DNA of 64,000 bases, taken from an uncultured Lachnospiraceae bacterium (GTDB lineage: Bacteria > Bacillota > Clostridia > Lachnospirales > Lachnospiraceae). Positions 24,237 through 32,676 of this stretch are shown here, one piece after another. Where the stretch lies: positions 1 to 64,000 of the forward strand of contig CAJTLU010000013.1 of the NCBI GenBank assembly GCA_910577175.1. The letters run 5' to 3'. A model generated the notes under the pieces. The model saw only the letters and a list, made by a program, of their open reading frames with translations, was not told the origin of the DNA and did no database searches. Numbering within the stretch: the first letter of the stretch is position 1; each line of letters begins with the position of its first letter. The position numbers were made by a program, and so were the translations under genes.

Positions 24237-25154
24237 ATGAGAAAAGTGAGTAGTCTCATTTTGATGTTCGTATTGATGCTGGCCTTAAGCGGTTGTAAAA
24301 TTTCACGTCTCGTTGAGGACAAATGGAGTAGTCATTATGATCCGTTTTATGCAGAGACGGTAGATTCATTATTGAAATATATAGACGACGGCGATAAAGA
24401 CGGCGTAAAATCGTTATTGTGCAACGGTTTGAAAAATTCTAAGGATATCGATGCGAAGATTGAAGCATTGGTGGAAGGATTTGAAGGCGACATAGTTCGT
24501 ACCACCAAACATGATACAAATACTTTTAGTGAAGGCTCAGCCGGAAAGAATTACAACAGTGCATTTCTTAGTCAAATGTTTTATATTATAACAGATAAGC
24601 AAAAATATGGGATATATGTAGCGGTCTGCCCTATTGATGAGAAGGATGAGGAGGGTGAAGATTTAATCGGCATTTATAATGTGTACATAAGAACATTGGA
24701 TTATCAAGCAGGTGACATTAAAGCAAAGGAAGTCGAAGAGATTAAGATTGCAAACCATATTTGCCGTGTGACTTCCAATTATGGTGACAGCAGTAATTAC
24801 TTAGTAGCCCAGACAGGTACGAAATTTGAAGTTATTGACCTTTATAGAATCATAAACCCTCAAAGCATTGTAACATATGACGATATAACTGCATGGACAA
24901 GCAGGGATTTTAGTAGTTTCCAAGATAAGTTCGGATCTCCATATGCAGAGCGCCTTGATAATGCCAGCGAGCATGCAGCGGTTGACGTATATATCTATGA
25001 GATTTCAGATAGCGATAAATATGCTATAGTAGCGGTTGGTAGAGAAAGCGGGGTGATTAATGCACTTTCTGTGGTAGATATAGACAGCCCGTGGAGTAAG
25101 GAGAGTCAATATGAACGTATCATTCATTTGGAGAAGGGCTCTGGAGATGAATGA
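24237..25154 (+). CDS. DUF5104-like lipoprotein
   Basis: The start at 24237 follows GAAGGAGAAG and gives a lipoprotein signal (SLILMFVLMLALSGC, lipid-bearing Cys near residue 20). 305 residues. The mature region begins with a helical segment (DPFYAETVDSLLKYIDDGDKDGVKSLL) seen in DUF5104 lipoproteins of Clostridia, followed by a domain with SEGSAGKNYNSAFLSQMFYI. Function is unknown for the family. The gene is more AT-rich than its neighbours, which hints at a separate origin. No operon partner; the Fur-family gene follows with its own promoter. Confidence 0.7.
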   Translation: MRKVSSLILMFVLMLALSGCKISRLVEDKWSSHYDPFYAETVDSLLKYIDDGDKDGVKSLLCNGLKNSKDIDAKIEALVEGFEGDIVRTTKHDTNTFSEGSAGKNYNSAFLSQMFYIITDKQKYGIYVAVCPIDEKDEEGEDLIGIYNVYIRTLDYQAGDIKAKEVEEIKIANHICRVTSNYGDSSNYLVAQTGTKFEVIDLYRIINPQSIVTYDDITAWTSRDFSSFQDKFGSPYAERLDNASEHAAVDVYIYEISDSDKYAIVAVGRESGVINALSVVDIDSPWSKESQYERIIHLEKGSGDE

Positions 25155-25185
25155 AAAGGAAGTTTAAGGGATGAAAGATTCCCTC

Positions 25186-25228
25186 TTGACTTTATTTATT
25201 TATTTTTTTATAATATCAATATTAGTAA
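25186..25228 (+). promoter_or_regulatory. Promoter and probable operator of the Fur-family gene
   Basis: TTGACT (25186-25191), a 17-base spacer and TATAAT (25209-25214). AATATTAGTAA (25218-25228) lies just after the -10 and recurs with one change at the rubrerythrin promoter. Confidence 0.65.
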
Positions 25229-25259
25229 CTCCTATTGTTTTTAGAAATGGGGAATTAAT

Positions 25260-25652
25260 ATGATGAAACAAAGCAAACAGCGGAATGCGATTTTGGACTA
25301 TTTGCGCAGTACAAATTCCCATCCTACCGCCGATACGATTTATGAAAATGTCCGGAAAAAAATACCGAATATCAGTCTCGGTACAGTTTACCGGAATCTG
25401 AACATGTTGGCAGAGACAGGCGAGATTCTCCGCCTTGTCTGCGGCGGCAGCAGTGACCGGTACGACGGCTTTACAAAGCCGCATTATCATTTTCTGTGCA
25501 GGGAATGCGGCAGTGTGTCAGACCTTGAAATGGCTTCTCTTGACCATATTGATGTGATTGCCGGCGCAGGCTTTACAGGAACAGTCGAAGGACATTTTGC
25601 TTATTTTTACGGGGTATGTCCGGCATGTTTAAGACAGGAGGACACACCGTAG
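25260..25652 (+). CDS. perR: Fur-family regulator, PerR-like
   Basis: 130 residues; SD-like AATGGGG, two adjacent ATG codons. The winged-helix domain spans about 1-75 (SKQRNAILDYLRSTNSHPTADTIYENV, here in parts: SKQRNAILDYL then HPTADTIYENV; SLGTVYRNLNMLAE). The dimer domain has HYHFLCRECGSVSDL and the structural zinc Cys pairs CREC and CPAC. The neighbour is a rubrerythrin, a typical PerR target in anaerobes. The shared motif AATATYAGTAA at both promoters supports autoregulation and joint control of peroxide defence. Assignment to PerR rather than Fur or Zur is from context. Confidence 0.88.
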   Translation: MMKQSKQRNAILDYLRSTNSHPTADTIYENVRKKIPNISLGTVYRNLNMLAETGEILRLVCGGSSDRYDGFTKPHYHFLCRECGSVSDLEMASLDHIDVIAGAGFTGTVEGHFAYFYGVCPACLRQEDTP

Positions 25653-25704
25653 CCCGTTTCTTCACCGACGGTCCTTGGAAATTAAAAGATTTTTTTAAAA
25701 GCAC

Positions 25705-25755
25705 TTGACAGGCAGTTAAATCTTTGTTAAACTAATATCAGTAAAAGTTACTGTT
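25705..25755 (+). promoter_or_regulatory. Rubrerythrin promoter with shared operator motif
   Basis: TTGACA (25705-25710), a 17-base spacer and TAAACT (25728-25733). AATATCAGTAA (25734-25744) directly follows the -10, and CAGTAA-AAG-TTACTG (25739-25753) forms a 6-3-6 palindrome. The motif matches the one at the Fur-family gene. Confidence 0.65.
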
Positions 25756-25804
25756 TTCTGTTGCGGCACTGCCGCTCAATCATATAAAAGAAAAGGAGGA
25801 TGCT

Positions 25805-26383
25805 GTGCGTAAGACGGGTGCGCGGCACAGCGAAAAAAGTATGGCAAAATATGTATGTCAGGTATGTGGTTATGTGCATGAAGGTGATTCCGCTCCGGAA
25901 AGCTGTCCGGTATGTAAGGCTCCTGCTGAGAAGTTTGTAGAGCAGGCGGGCGAGAAGGTATGGGCTGCAGAGCATGTGGTAGGCGTTGCAAAGGGTGTCA
26001 GCGAGGATATTTTAAAGGATCTCCGCGCAAACTTTGAAGGCGAGTGCTGTGAGGTCGGCATGTACCTTGCAATGGCAAGAGTGGCTCACCGTGAGGGGTA
26101 TCCGGAGATTGGCATGTACTATGAGAAGGCAGCTTATGAAGAGGCAGAGCATGCGGCTAAGTTTGCAGAGCTGCTTGGTGAAGTAGTGACCGACAGTACG
26201 AAGAAGAACTTACAGCTCCGTGTAGATGCAGAGAACGGTGCGACCGCAGGCAAGACCGATCTTGCAAAGCGCGCAAAGGCTGCAAACCTCGATGCAATCC
26301 ATGATACTGTGCATGAGATGGCAAGAGACGAGGCAAGACATGGCAAGGCGTTTGAAGGTCTGTTAAAGAGATATTTCGGCTAA
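25805..26383 (+). CDS. Reverse-type rubrerythrin
   Basis: Two starts compete. GTG at 25805 has a perfect AAAGGAGG at correct spacing. ATG at 25841 (MAKYVCQVCGYVHEG) is the start conserved in relatives but has no RBS. An N-terminal rubredoxin-like domain (CQVCGYVHEG...CPVCKAP, one FeS4 iron) comes first, then the diiron rubrerythrin bundle (EGECCEVGMYLAMARVA, KAAYEEAEHAAKFAE, HEMARDEARHGKAF). The rubredoxin part precedes the diiron part, the reverse order of classical rubrerythrin. In clostridia such proteins reduce peroxide and oxygen with NADH through redox partners. Probably under the PerR-like regulator upstream. Confidence 0.93.
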   Translation: MRKTGARHSEKSMAKYVCQVCGYVHEGDSAPESCPVCKAPAEKFVEQAGEKVWAAEHVVGVAKGVSEDILKDLRANFEGECCEVGMYLAMARVAHREGYPEIGMYYEKAAYEEAEHAAKFAELLGEVVTDSTKKNLQLRVDAENGATAGKTDLAKRAKAANLDAIHDTVHEMARDEARHGKAFEGLLKRYFG

Positions 26384-26400
26384 GAAATAGCCATAAATTA

Positions 26401-26433
26401 AGGGGCTGCCGCAGAAAGCGGCGGCCCCTTTTT
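26401..26433 (+). terminator. GGGGCTG-family terminator after rubrerythrin
   Basis: GGGGCTGCCGC pairs with GCGGCGGCCCC (one mismatch) around AGAAA and is followed by five T. Confidence 0.9.
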
Positions 26434-27041
26434 CCAAGCAGAGAAAATCTTTATATTGTAACAGGGAAAGCCGTTGCTTTTTTTCAATAAAATGGTTGAT
26501 TATCTCAAAAAAGCCTTGATATACGGGCATACACGCAGGATTTCAATCCTGCCCCCGCTTTTGTCCGCTCAATGGCTGTGTACTGGAAAAATTTTTACCG
26601 GTGACGTCTGCGCATGTTCCGGATGAGGGAAGCCTCTTCCACGGTATCTGGTTTATGATGGTGCGGTCTGTGGAAGCGGCAGCGCAGGGATCCGGTGAAG
26701 CCGTTATAACGGCGCTTCGAGCGGTGGATATACTGCCTGTTGGCTTGGTATTTGCAGGCAGCGTCGGAAACACCATGCTTTTCAACATATCCTGCAACCT
26801 TTATACGCGAAAAGCAGAAATTTCATTGATTTTCTGAAAGAAATGTGGCATAATATTACATCAGGGTTGTTCTGATGTATCGAAAGGAGCAATCAAATAG
26901 CAATTCAAAGTAACTTATCCACATTATAGGAAAAACAGAGTTACAATTAAATGTGTACACGAACAAACAGGATTAGTGCGAAATACGAGTTCAGACCTGT
27001 ATAATGACAAAGCAACAAGAGTTGATTGAGGAGGGGGCATT
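26434..27041. other. Gene-poor interval with remnants
   Basis: No convincing full gene. At 26541-26566, GCAGGATTTCAATCCTGC followed by CCCCCGC resembles the T-arm and acceptor end of a tRNA (GCAGG, loop, CCTGC, acceptor 3' strand). No matching 5' half is present, so at most it is a tRNA fragment or old attachment site. A plus frame at 26601-26837 (FHGIWFMMVRSVEAA..., GLVFAGSVGNTMLF) has coding-like composition without an RBS and may be a gene remnant. ACATCAG/CTGATGT (26858-26878) is an inverted repeat. An SD AAAGGAG (26883) precedes an open frame at 26901-27029 (VTYPHYRKNRVTIKCVHEQ) that lacks a start codon. Confidence 0.4.
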
Positions 27042-28043
27042 TTGGCGAAATACATTTCAAGTTTTATTACTGGATTTGACTCAGTCATTGGTGTTGCCAT
27101 GACTCGTTTACTTCCCGGGGTTAAAATTATAAACGTATATGATGGTTTGGTATATTATTCTTATAGTGGTAATGCACAAAACATAAATCGTTTGTCTTTT
27201 TTTAATAATTCTTTTTTGGTTTATAAAGTATATAAAGGAAGTTCTTTGTCTTTTGATAAAATGGTATCTCAGGCATCTGTTCCCGTGGATAGGGGAGAAA
27301 GACCAGGAACATTTCGAGTTAGATTTTCTAAAGAAAATCAATTTACCAAGGTGGGAAAACAAACTGCTTTTGTTGCAGAGAAAATAATTTCTAGTAAGAA
27401 CAAAATGAAAGTTGATAGGATTAATCCTCAAAGTGAATATTGGTTTATTATCCGGAGCGAAAATATAGGTTTTTTTGGGAAATTATTACGTAAAAGGAAG
27501 ACAACAGAAAAAGCGTTACACAAGGGTGAATTAAGACCTGAATTTGCTTTTCTTATGTGTGCTTTTGCAGGAATTAAGCATAATGAAATAATATGTGATC
27601 CTTTTGCGGGTTATGGAGCTATACCCATTCAGGCTGTACAGTCGCATGGGATAGGGAAAATATATGTTTTTGATAATGACAAGAATCTTGTAGACAGGCT
27701 AAATAACATTAAGACATTGAAACATTGTGCATGTAAGGTTAGTATAAAATGTGAGGATGCTTTGCAATTGGAATCTATTAAAGATAATGAGATAAGTCTG
27801 ATTTTAACAGACCCGCCGTGGGGCTATTATGAAGACATTCCGAATATTGAGGAATTTTATAACGCCATGTTTAAGTCTTTTAAGCGAATATTGAAGACCG
27901 AAGGCAGAGCAGTAATATTATCTGCAAGGAAGAATGAAATTGTTGCTGCTGTAAAAAATGAAAAAGGATATATAACTAAACACATAGATACACTTGTTAA
28001 TGGAAAAAAAGCGGGTATATATATGGTTCAGTTTGATAAATAG
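27042..28043 (+). CDS. SAM-dependent RNA methylase (THUMP/Trm11-like, UPF0020)
   Basis: A TTG start with SD GAGGAGGGGG gives 333 residues beginning (M)AKYISSFITGFDSVI. The N-terminal 170 residues are a substrate-binding part (THUMP-like position, weakly recognisable). The C-terminal Rossmann methylase has CDPFAGYGAIPIQA (SAM loop), YVFDNDKN and the catalytic LTDPPWGYY (D-P-P-W/Y motif of N-methylating enzymes). Relatives make N2-methylguanosine or similar marks in tRNA or rRNA. The gene is clearly more AT-rich than its neighbours and is bounded by remnants on one side and a strong terminator on the other, which suggests acquisition by transfer. Confidence 0.85.
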   Translation: MAKYISSFITGFDSVIGVAMTRLLPGVKIINVYDGLVYYSYSGNAQNINRLSFFNNSFLVYKVYKGSSLSFDKMVSQASVPVDRGERPGTFRVRFSKENQFTKVGKQTAFVAEKIISSKNKMKVDRINPQSEYWFIIRSENIGFFGKLLRKRKTTEKALHKGELRPEFAFLMCAFAGIKHNEIICDPFAGYGAIPIQAVQSHGIGKIYVFDNDKNLVDRLNNIKTLKHCACKVSIKCEDALQLESIKDNEISLILTDPPWGYYEDIPNIEEFYNAMFKSFKRILKTEGRAVILSARKNEIVAAVKNEKGYITKHIDTLVNGKKAGIYMVQFDK

Positions 28044-28074
28044 GATGGTACAAATAATCTCTACATTTCCACAT

Positions 28075-28119
28075 TTTTGAGATGGGGGTGCGGACAAAAA
28101 CCGGACTCCCATCTCAAAA
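28075..28119. terminator. Bidirectional terminator between convergent genes
   Basis: TTTTGAGATGGG near 28075 pairs with CCCATCTCAAAA near 28108, with further GT/CGG pairing inside and two mismatches. It serves the methylase (+) and the AraC regulator (-). Confidence 0.8.
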
Positions 28120-28123
28120 CGAA

Positions 28124-29029
28124 TCATTTCAGGTCAGGGCTGCTGCTTTTTACCGGTATCCATAGTTCGCAAAAGATATTTTCCGGATTTTTATCAAAGT
28201 ATACCTCATAATCAGTTTCGATACAGCTCTCATAACCGCTGTAAGGGAGAAATTCCTTATAGAAATTTTCCCAGGCGCGGGCAATACAATCCCCTTCATT
28301 CCCGATACATTGAAATACCACATAGGTGCAGGGTTCCGTTTCCCAGTAACGGTAGTGGTGCTTTTTTAAAAAGGCATCGTCAACATCCGGGTGGTTATCG
28401 TTTAACAGGATACCAATTCCATATTCAAAACTGGTTTCCTGTTCTTTTAAAGGAGCGCAGAGCCCGTATAAGTGCCCTTCGTTTCGACATTGCAGGGATT
28501 TCATGGGTTCTATCAGGTGTCGGGCATAGCATTCGTTCCAGAAATCAGGAATGTCCTGCCTGCTGTCATCGCAGATGATTTCAGTAGGAAATTCCCTGAC
28601 AACGGCAATAAATTTCTGCCGTTTTGTCTGTTCTATTCTATAATCGATTTTTTTGCCTCCCTCAAAGGATACGTTTATGGTCAGCGGGTTAAACAGGACA
28701 AGCTGTGAACCTGCAGCCTTTGCATGTTTTGGTGCAATTCCGTGAAAACGCGTAAATGCCTTTGTAAATCCGGCTTGTGATTCAAAGCCATACTTTATTG
28801 CAAGCTCAATGATTTTTTTGTCTGTTTCAAGTAGTTCCTGTCCTGCCAGAGAGAGCCGCCTGTTCCGGATATAGGTATTTAATGTCATTCCTGACATAAA
28901 GCTGAACGCTCTGTGAAACTCATATGGCGATAGGTTTACCTGTCTTGCTACATCATCAAAGCGAATGTCTTCCAGCAGGTGTTTTTCAACATAGCAGATT
29001 GCCTTTTGCAGCATCATAATCCATTCCAT
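28124..29029 (-). CDS. AraC-family regulator with GyrI-like effector domain
   Basis: The start at 29029 follows AAGGAGG; an upstream in-frame ATG at 29080 has no RBS. 301 residues. The N-terminal 110 residues contain both AraC helix-turn-helix units (DDVARQVNLSPYEFHRAF and AIKYGFESQAGFTKAFTRFHG). The C-terminal half is a GyrI-like small-molecule-binding domain (RQKFIAVVREFP..., PDFWNECY, YGIGILLNDN, FELWIPV-type CELWIPV ending). This is the Rob/BmrR-type design for sensing hydrophobic compounds. The target is unknown; the next gene on the same strand is an oxidoreductase. The 3026-3430 remnant is a decayed paralogue. Confidence 0.9.
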   Translation of the reverse strand: MEWIMMLQKAICYVEKHLLEDIRFDDVARQVNLSPYEFHRAFSFMSGMTLNTYIRNRRLSLAGQELLETDKKIIELAIKYGFESQAGFTKAFTRFHGIAPKHAKAAGSQLVLFNPLTINVSFEGGKKIDYRIEQTKRQKFIAVVREFPTEIICDDSRQDIPDFWNECYARHLIEPMKSLQCRNEGHLYGLCAPLKEQETSFEYGIGILLNDNHPDVDDAFLKKHHYRYWETEPCTYVVFQCIGNEGDCIARAWENFYKEFLPYSGYESCIETDYEVYFDKNPENIFCELWIPVKSSSPDLK

Positions 29030-29065
29030 CGCCACAGCCTCCTTTTTGTCAATAATGCTATTTTT

Positions 29066-29129
29066 CTTGAGTTTCCGCATTTTGCATATACCTTTGTGTC
29101 CTGGTGACTAAAAATTGCGGAAACTCAAG
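29066..29129. promoter_or_regulatory. 14-bp inverted repeat around the AraC upstream region
   Basis: CTTGAGTTTCCGCA (29066-29079) and TGCGGAAACTCAAG (29116-29129) are perfect inverse copies 36 bases apart. It could terminate the oxidoreductase transcript, since the hairpin lies past its stop on the same strand, or bind a regulator. Confidence 0.5.
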
Positions 29130-29139
29130 TGCTATTTTG

Positions 29140-30075
29140 TCAGAGTTCCAATTTCTGATTCATGTTTAATACCGTTTTTAATGTAAGGAAGGCCTCCTTT
29201 ACATCCAGACAGGATGTCTGACCGGATTGTAAACATTGGAATACATGTTTTAAGACCGCTTCGTAACAGTCGGACTGTAATAAGGGGATTTCCTCTTTCT
29301 TTTCATTACAAAACAATTCAAGTGCAGTTTTCATTTGTCCGTCGGAGTATCCGTCTTCGTAATAGCGAATTACGGCAGATTCAAAGACTGCCTCATATCC
29401 GACCGAAAACGGGAAGGTTCCCGGCATTGCTGAAGCGCCTCTGACAAAGGCAAGGGCATCTTTATAGGCTAAGCAAGCCGTCACTAGCGACTGCTGTTCC
29501 CGCACCTCTGTTCCGTTTACGGAAATTCGTTCCGGCTCGCCCATGAGTCTGACGACAAAATCGATATCATGGATCATTAAATTGATTCCGATATGCTTTG
29601 TATCCAGATTTCCCCACCATGGCGGCGTTTCTCTCTTTACTTGTAATTCTTTTAACTGTCCGTAGGAATTCTCCCTTACAATATGATAGAGATATTGATA
29701 AGCGTATTCAAACCGCAAAAATAAATCCACAAATGCCCGTTTGCCGCACCGGTCCGCTGTTTCTAAAATCGCCGTTGCGTCCTCTAAAGACTCTGCCAGA
29801 GGTGTTTCTATTAAAACATTCTTTCCGGCATGAAGCGCTTTGATTGCAGTCTCTTTATGCAGATGATTCGGAAGGCAGATGTCTACCAGTTCAATTTCAT
29901 CATCGCTCCATATTTTTTCCATTGTACCGGTAATTTCTACATGAAATTTTTCCTGTAGCTCTTTTAATTTTTTTTCCTGCCTGCCCCATACAATTATTTG
30001 TGCGGCGTCTGTTATCTTTGTCCATAATTCAACATGATATGCCCCGAAGCCGGTACCCAAAACAGCAATCTTCAT
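29140..30075 (-). CDS. Gfo/Idh/MocA-family oxidoreductase
   Basis: 311 residues; SD AAAGAGGAA. The N-terminal Rossmann domain has GTGFGAYHVELW (NAD(P) loop), DICLPNHLHKETAIKALHAG and IETPLAES (position of the catalytic EKP motif; the Lys is replaced by Thr here). The C-terminal substrate domain has IHDIDFVVRLMG with the family His-Asp. Family members oxidise or reduce sugars, inositols and related polyols with NAD(P). Because Lys of EKP is absent, catalysis may be altered. It is transcribed toward the AraC regulator; no sugar transporter is adjacent. Confidence 0.88.
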   Translation of the reverse strand: MKIAVLGTGFGAYHVELWTKITDAAQIIVWGRQEKKLKELQEKFHVEITGTMEKIWSDDEIELVDICLPNHLHKETAIKALHAGKNVLIETPLAESLEDATAILETADRCGKRAFVDLFLRFEYAYQYLYHIVRENSYGQLKELQVKRETPPWWGNLDTKHIGINLMIHDIDFVVRLMGEPERISVNGTEVREQQSLVTACLAYKDALAFVRGASAMPGTFPFSVGYEAVFESAVIRYYEDGYSDGQMKTALELFCNEKKEEIPLLQSDCYEAVLKHVFQCLQSGQTSCLDVKEAFLTLKTVLNMNQKLEL

Positions 30076-30166
30076 AAGCAGTTCCTCTTTCCTGTAAATT
30101 TTTATGAAAGAAGTATATCATTTATTTTGGTTCCGTTCTTTGCCCGGCTTGCGCAGTTTTGTCAAG

Positions 30167-30679
30167 TCAGTGTTGCGTTCGTTCGTGTTCCAGCAAAAGA
30201 CGCTTCAGTTCAATGCCGCCCGCGTAGCCGGTCAGGCTTCCGTCTGTGCCTATGACGCGGTGGCACGGAATAATAATGGAGATCGGGTTATGACCGACGG
30301 CGCCGCCGACTGCCTGGGCAGACATGTGTTCCTTTTTAGTGAGCGCTGCCACCTTTTTGGCAAGCCCGCCGTAGGTCACGGTCTGCCCGTATGGGATTTC
30401 AAGCAGCAGCTTCCAGACCATCTGGCGGAATTCTCCTCCGGCGGGAGCAAGCGAAAGCCAGACAGGGTCCGGTTTCCCGCCTGCAAAGTAGCGGTCAAGC
30501 CATGCTTTTGTCTTTTGGAACACCGGCAGATCGTCTCTTTGCTGTGGCGTTTTAGCGAGCGTGTCGGAAAAATACTTTTGCCCTTCTATCCATAAACCGA
30601 CAAGGGCATCGTCCGTACCGGCTAAGGTCAGGACTCCGACCGGAGAGGAATAGCGGGTAGAATAGATAGTGGAATGCAT
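30167..30679 (-). CDS. ogt: Methylated-DNA-[protein]-cysteine S-methyltransferase
   Basis: The start at 30679 follows AAAGGAG; the longer frame from 30751 lacks an RBS. 170 residues. The C-terminal half carries the active site IPCHRVIGTDGSLTGYAGG with the acceptor Cys, and the DNA-binding helix region (PYGQTVTYGGLA, AVGGAVGHNP). The protein removes methyl groups from O6-methylguanine and is inactivated in the process. It is single-copy and stands between the oxidoreductase and the sensor kinase. The 220 bases upstream (30680-30900) show no supported gene. Confidence 0.95.
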   Translation of the reverse strand: MHSTIYSTRYSSPVGVLTLAGTDDALVGLWIEGQKYFSDTLAKTPQQRDDLPVFQKTKAWLDRYFAGGKPDPVWLSLAPAGGEFRQMVWKLLLEIPYGQTVTYGGLAKKVAALTKKEHMSAQAVGGAVGHNPISIIIPCHRVIGTDGSLTGYAGGIELKRLLLEHERTQH

Positions 30680-30900
30680 AACGGCTCCTTTCCTGTTTTT
30701 GTATGCGCTTACGCTTTGACGGACTTCCTCCTGGTGTACTGTCCGGCTCATATTTCGCCAAATTGCCTGCCTGAATTTCCATCTGCCGCGTTGTCATCAA
30801 TCGACGTAGCCACCGCTGCGCCTCCTTCCTCCGCCTTGCAGACTGAAAATTCATTCTGCGTCATTTGGCTGAAAATGAACCAGAGAGCACACTAGTGCTG

Positions 30901-31833
30901 TTAAGGCGTCCGGGTGCGTTCTCGCGCCTGACCAGCGCTAAGAGGCGATTCCGGAAACGAAACGGTGATGGAAAGCGTCCTGCCTTGGTAGTCAGCACGG
31001 ATGCTGCCACCCATTTCTTCTGTGAGGTGTCTGGCAATGGAAAGCCCGAGACCGGTGGAGTTTCGGCTGGCCTCTACCGTATAAAAGCGGTCAAACAGCT
31101 TGCCAGCAGTCACCAGCGTCAGGTTTTCTGCCGTATTGGAAAATGCAATGCTGCCTGTTTCGTCCATCACTACGGAAAAGTCCCCGGCGCTGTATTTTAT
31201 GGCGTTGCTGATAATATTGGAAAAAATACGGCTGACGGCGGCAGGGTCGAGAAGTCTTATAATATGCTGTTCCGGTATCCGGATGTCCGGGGTAATGTTT
31301 TTTTGTTTCAGGGCGCCGTAAAACGACAAAAGACTGTCCTCCAAAATACGGCACAGGTTTACTTCCTCAAGGGTGAAATCTTTTTCAGAAAGCATCACGG
31401 AGTAGCAAAACAGCTCCTCTGTAAGCTGCCGGAGCGCTTCGGAGCGGTTCCGGATATAGGAAAGGTAGCGTTCGGTCGTTTCACTTTTTTCTTCCCGTTC
31501 CAGCAAATCCAGATAACCGCAGATAGCAGTCAGCGGGGTACGCAGGTCGTGGGAAATGTTTGTCACAGCTTCCTTTAATTCCAGGTCACCCTGGACAAAG
31601 CGGTGCCGCTCCCTGCGGAGCTGCCGCAGCTGCGTATTGACCGCGGCAGCCAGCTTCCGCATGGAACGGTCGCGGCTGGAAATATCGATGAGCGTATTGG
31701 TATCTGTTACGAGCCGGTCGGCAAAGGCTTCTGCAATTTCTCCTGCCGACTTTTGCAGCAGGTAAATCTTGACCGACAAAATGAAAATTACAAGGATGAG
31801 TGCCACAATCAGGCTCCATAACAATTCTACCAT
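30901..31833 (-). CDS. Sensor histidine kinase
   Basis: 310 residues. One membrane helix near the N-terminus (about 5-27) with almost no outside domain, a linker with coiled-coil character (QLRQLRRERHRF), a dimerisation and phosphoacceptor domain (NISHDLRTPLTAICGYL, with the phosphorylated His), and an ATPase domain (N-box FSNIISNAIKYS, G-boxes STGLGLSIARHL). The lack of a sensor domain fits intramembrane-sensing kinases that monitor ABC transporters of antimicrobial peptides. It is the last gene of a minus-strand set: response regulator, ABC ATPase, ABC permease, kinase. Confidence 0.92.
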   Translation of the reverse strand: MVELLWSLIVALILVIFILSVKIYLLQKSAGEIAEAFADRLVTDTNTLIDISSRDRSMRKLAAAVNTQLRQLRRERHRFVQGDLELKEAVTNISHDLRTPLTAICGYLDLLEREEKSETTERYLSYIRNRSEALRQLTEELFCYSVMLSEKDFTLEEVNLCRILEDSLLSFYGALKQKNITPDIRIPEQHIIRLLDPAAVSRIFSNIISNAIKYSAGDFSVVMDETGSIAFSNTAENLTLVTAGKLFDRFYTVEASRNSTGLGLSIARHLTEEMGGSIRADYQGRTLSITVSFPESPLSAGQARERTRTP

Positions 31834-31845
31834 AACGGAAAACTC

Positions 31846-32676
31846 CTATCGGATGTCTTTTTTTTGAAACAGCAGGATGCCCGCAACCGTTACAATAACG
31901 ACTATTCCGGTGGAGCACAAAAGCGCCGTTATCGGCTGGGAAATATTCAAGTATGCAATCTGCTGACCTTGTCCCGTAGGAAGGAGAAGCAGAAGGAACT
32001 GAAACAGCCGACGCAGGGAACCGCTCACATAGAGCGGGTTCGCGACCGGATCACCAAACTGCATGCCATCCTCTGTGGTTATTATAAGATCCTGTGTAAA
32101 CTCCGGTTCCTGAAGTCTGGAGTCAAGCCAGCTGGCAACAAGAAACAGGAAAAAGACAAACAGGATAGATACGACGGAGGCCACTGCCTTGTTTGAGCAA
32201 AGCATGGAAATAAAGGCAGCGATTGCGCTGTATGCCGCTGAAAGCAGGATAATAAGGCAAAGATACAGCAAAAGCACAGAAATGTCAAGCTTCCACAAAC
32301 CAAGAGTGGGGATACCGGCAAGTCCGCCAACCAGTGCAGCCAGGGCAAAGGAAAGCGTTGCGATAAAGCAGAGCAGCAGATTTGCAAGGTAAACAGAACT
32401 GCGGTTGTGTCCGACCGACAGCTTATTGCGGATGCTGCCGTCAGAATATTCCGTTCCGAGGAAGAGACCGGAAAAAACTGCACAGAAAATGCCAAGGGCG
32501 AGGATAAGCATGAAATAGGCATCCTCCAGTGCGAATTCGAGCGTCTTGTTTATAGAAGCCTGCCGGCAGACATTCAGCATATTGCCTGTCGAAAGAAAAA
32601 GCATCGTAAAGAGTATAATCCAGAAAAGCCTGCTTTTTAAAAGTCTTCTGAAATCTGCGGATAACAATTTATACAT
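31846..32676 (-). CDS. ABC-2 permease, BcrB-like
   Basis: The start at 32676 has GGAGGT seven bases upstream and overlaps the ATPase stop by 8 bases. 276 residues with six hydrophobic segments (about 17-35, 52-75, 102-128, 138-162, 165-187, 245-268). A short cytoplasmic N-terminus (KLLSADFRRLLKSR) is typical of immunity-type permeases of bacitracin or lantibiotic resistance. It pairs with the ATPase encoded just upstream and lies 12 bases before the kinase gene. Confidence 0.85.
   Translation of the reverse strand: MYKLLSADFRRLLKSRLFWIILFTMLFLSTGNMLNVCRQASINKTLEFALEDAYFMLILALGIFCAVFSGLFLGTEYSDGSIRNKLSVGHNRSSVYLANLLLCFIATLSFALAALVGGLAGIPTLGLWKLDISVLLLYLCLIILLSAAYSAIAAFISMLCSNKAVASVVSILFVFFLFLVASWLDSRLQEPEFTQDLIITTEDGMQFGDPVANPLYVSGSLRRLFQFLLLLLPTGQGQQIAYLNISQPITALLCSTGIVVIVTVAGILLFQKKDIR

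Noticed and set aside
26541..26580. Complete tRNA gene (including a selenocysteine tRNA read from TTTCAAT)
   Set aside because: Only a T-arm/acceptor-like or anticodon-like hairpin can be formed; no matching D-arm, acceptor 5' strand or T-loop of standard sequence is present.
30680..30900. Possible small gene between ogt and the sensor kinase
   Set aside because: Overlapping frames on both strands lack RBS and family likeness; the composition suggests shadows only.
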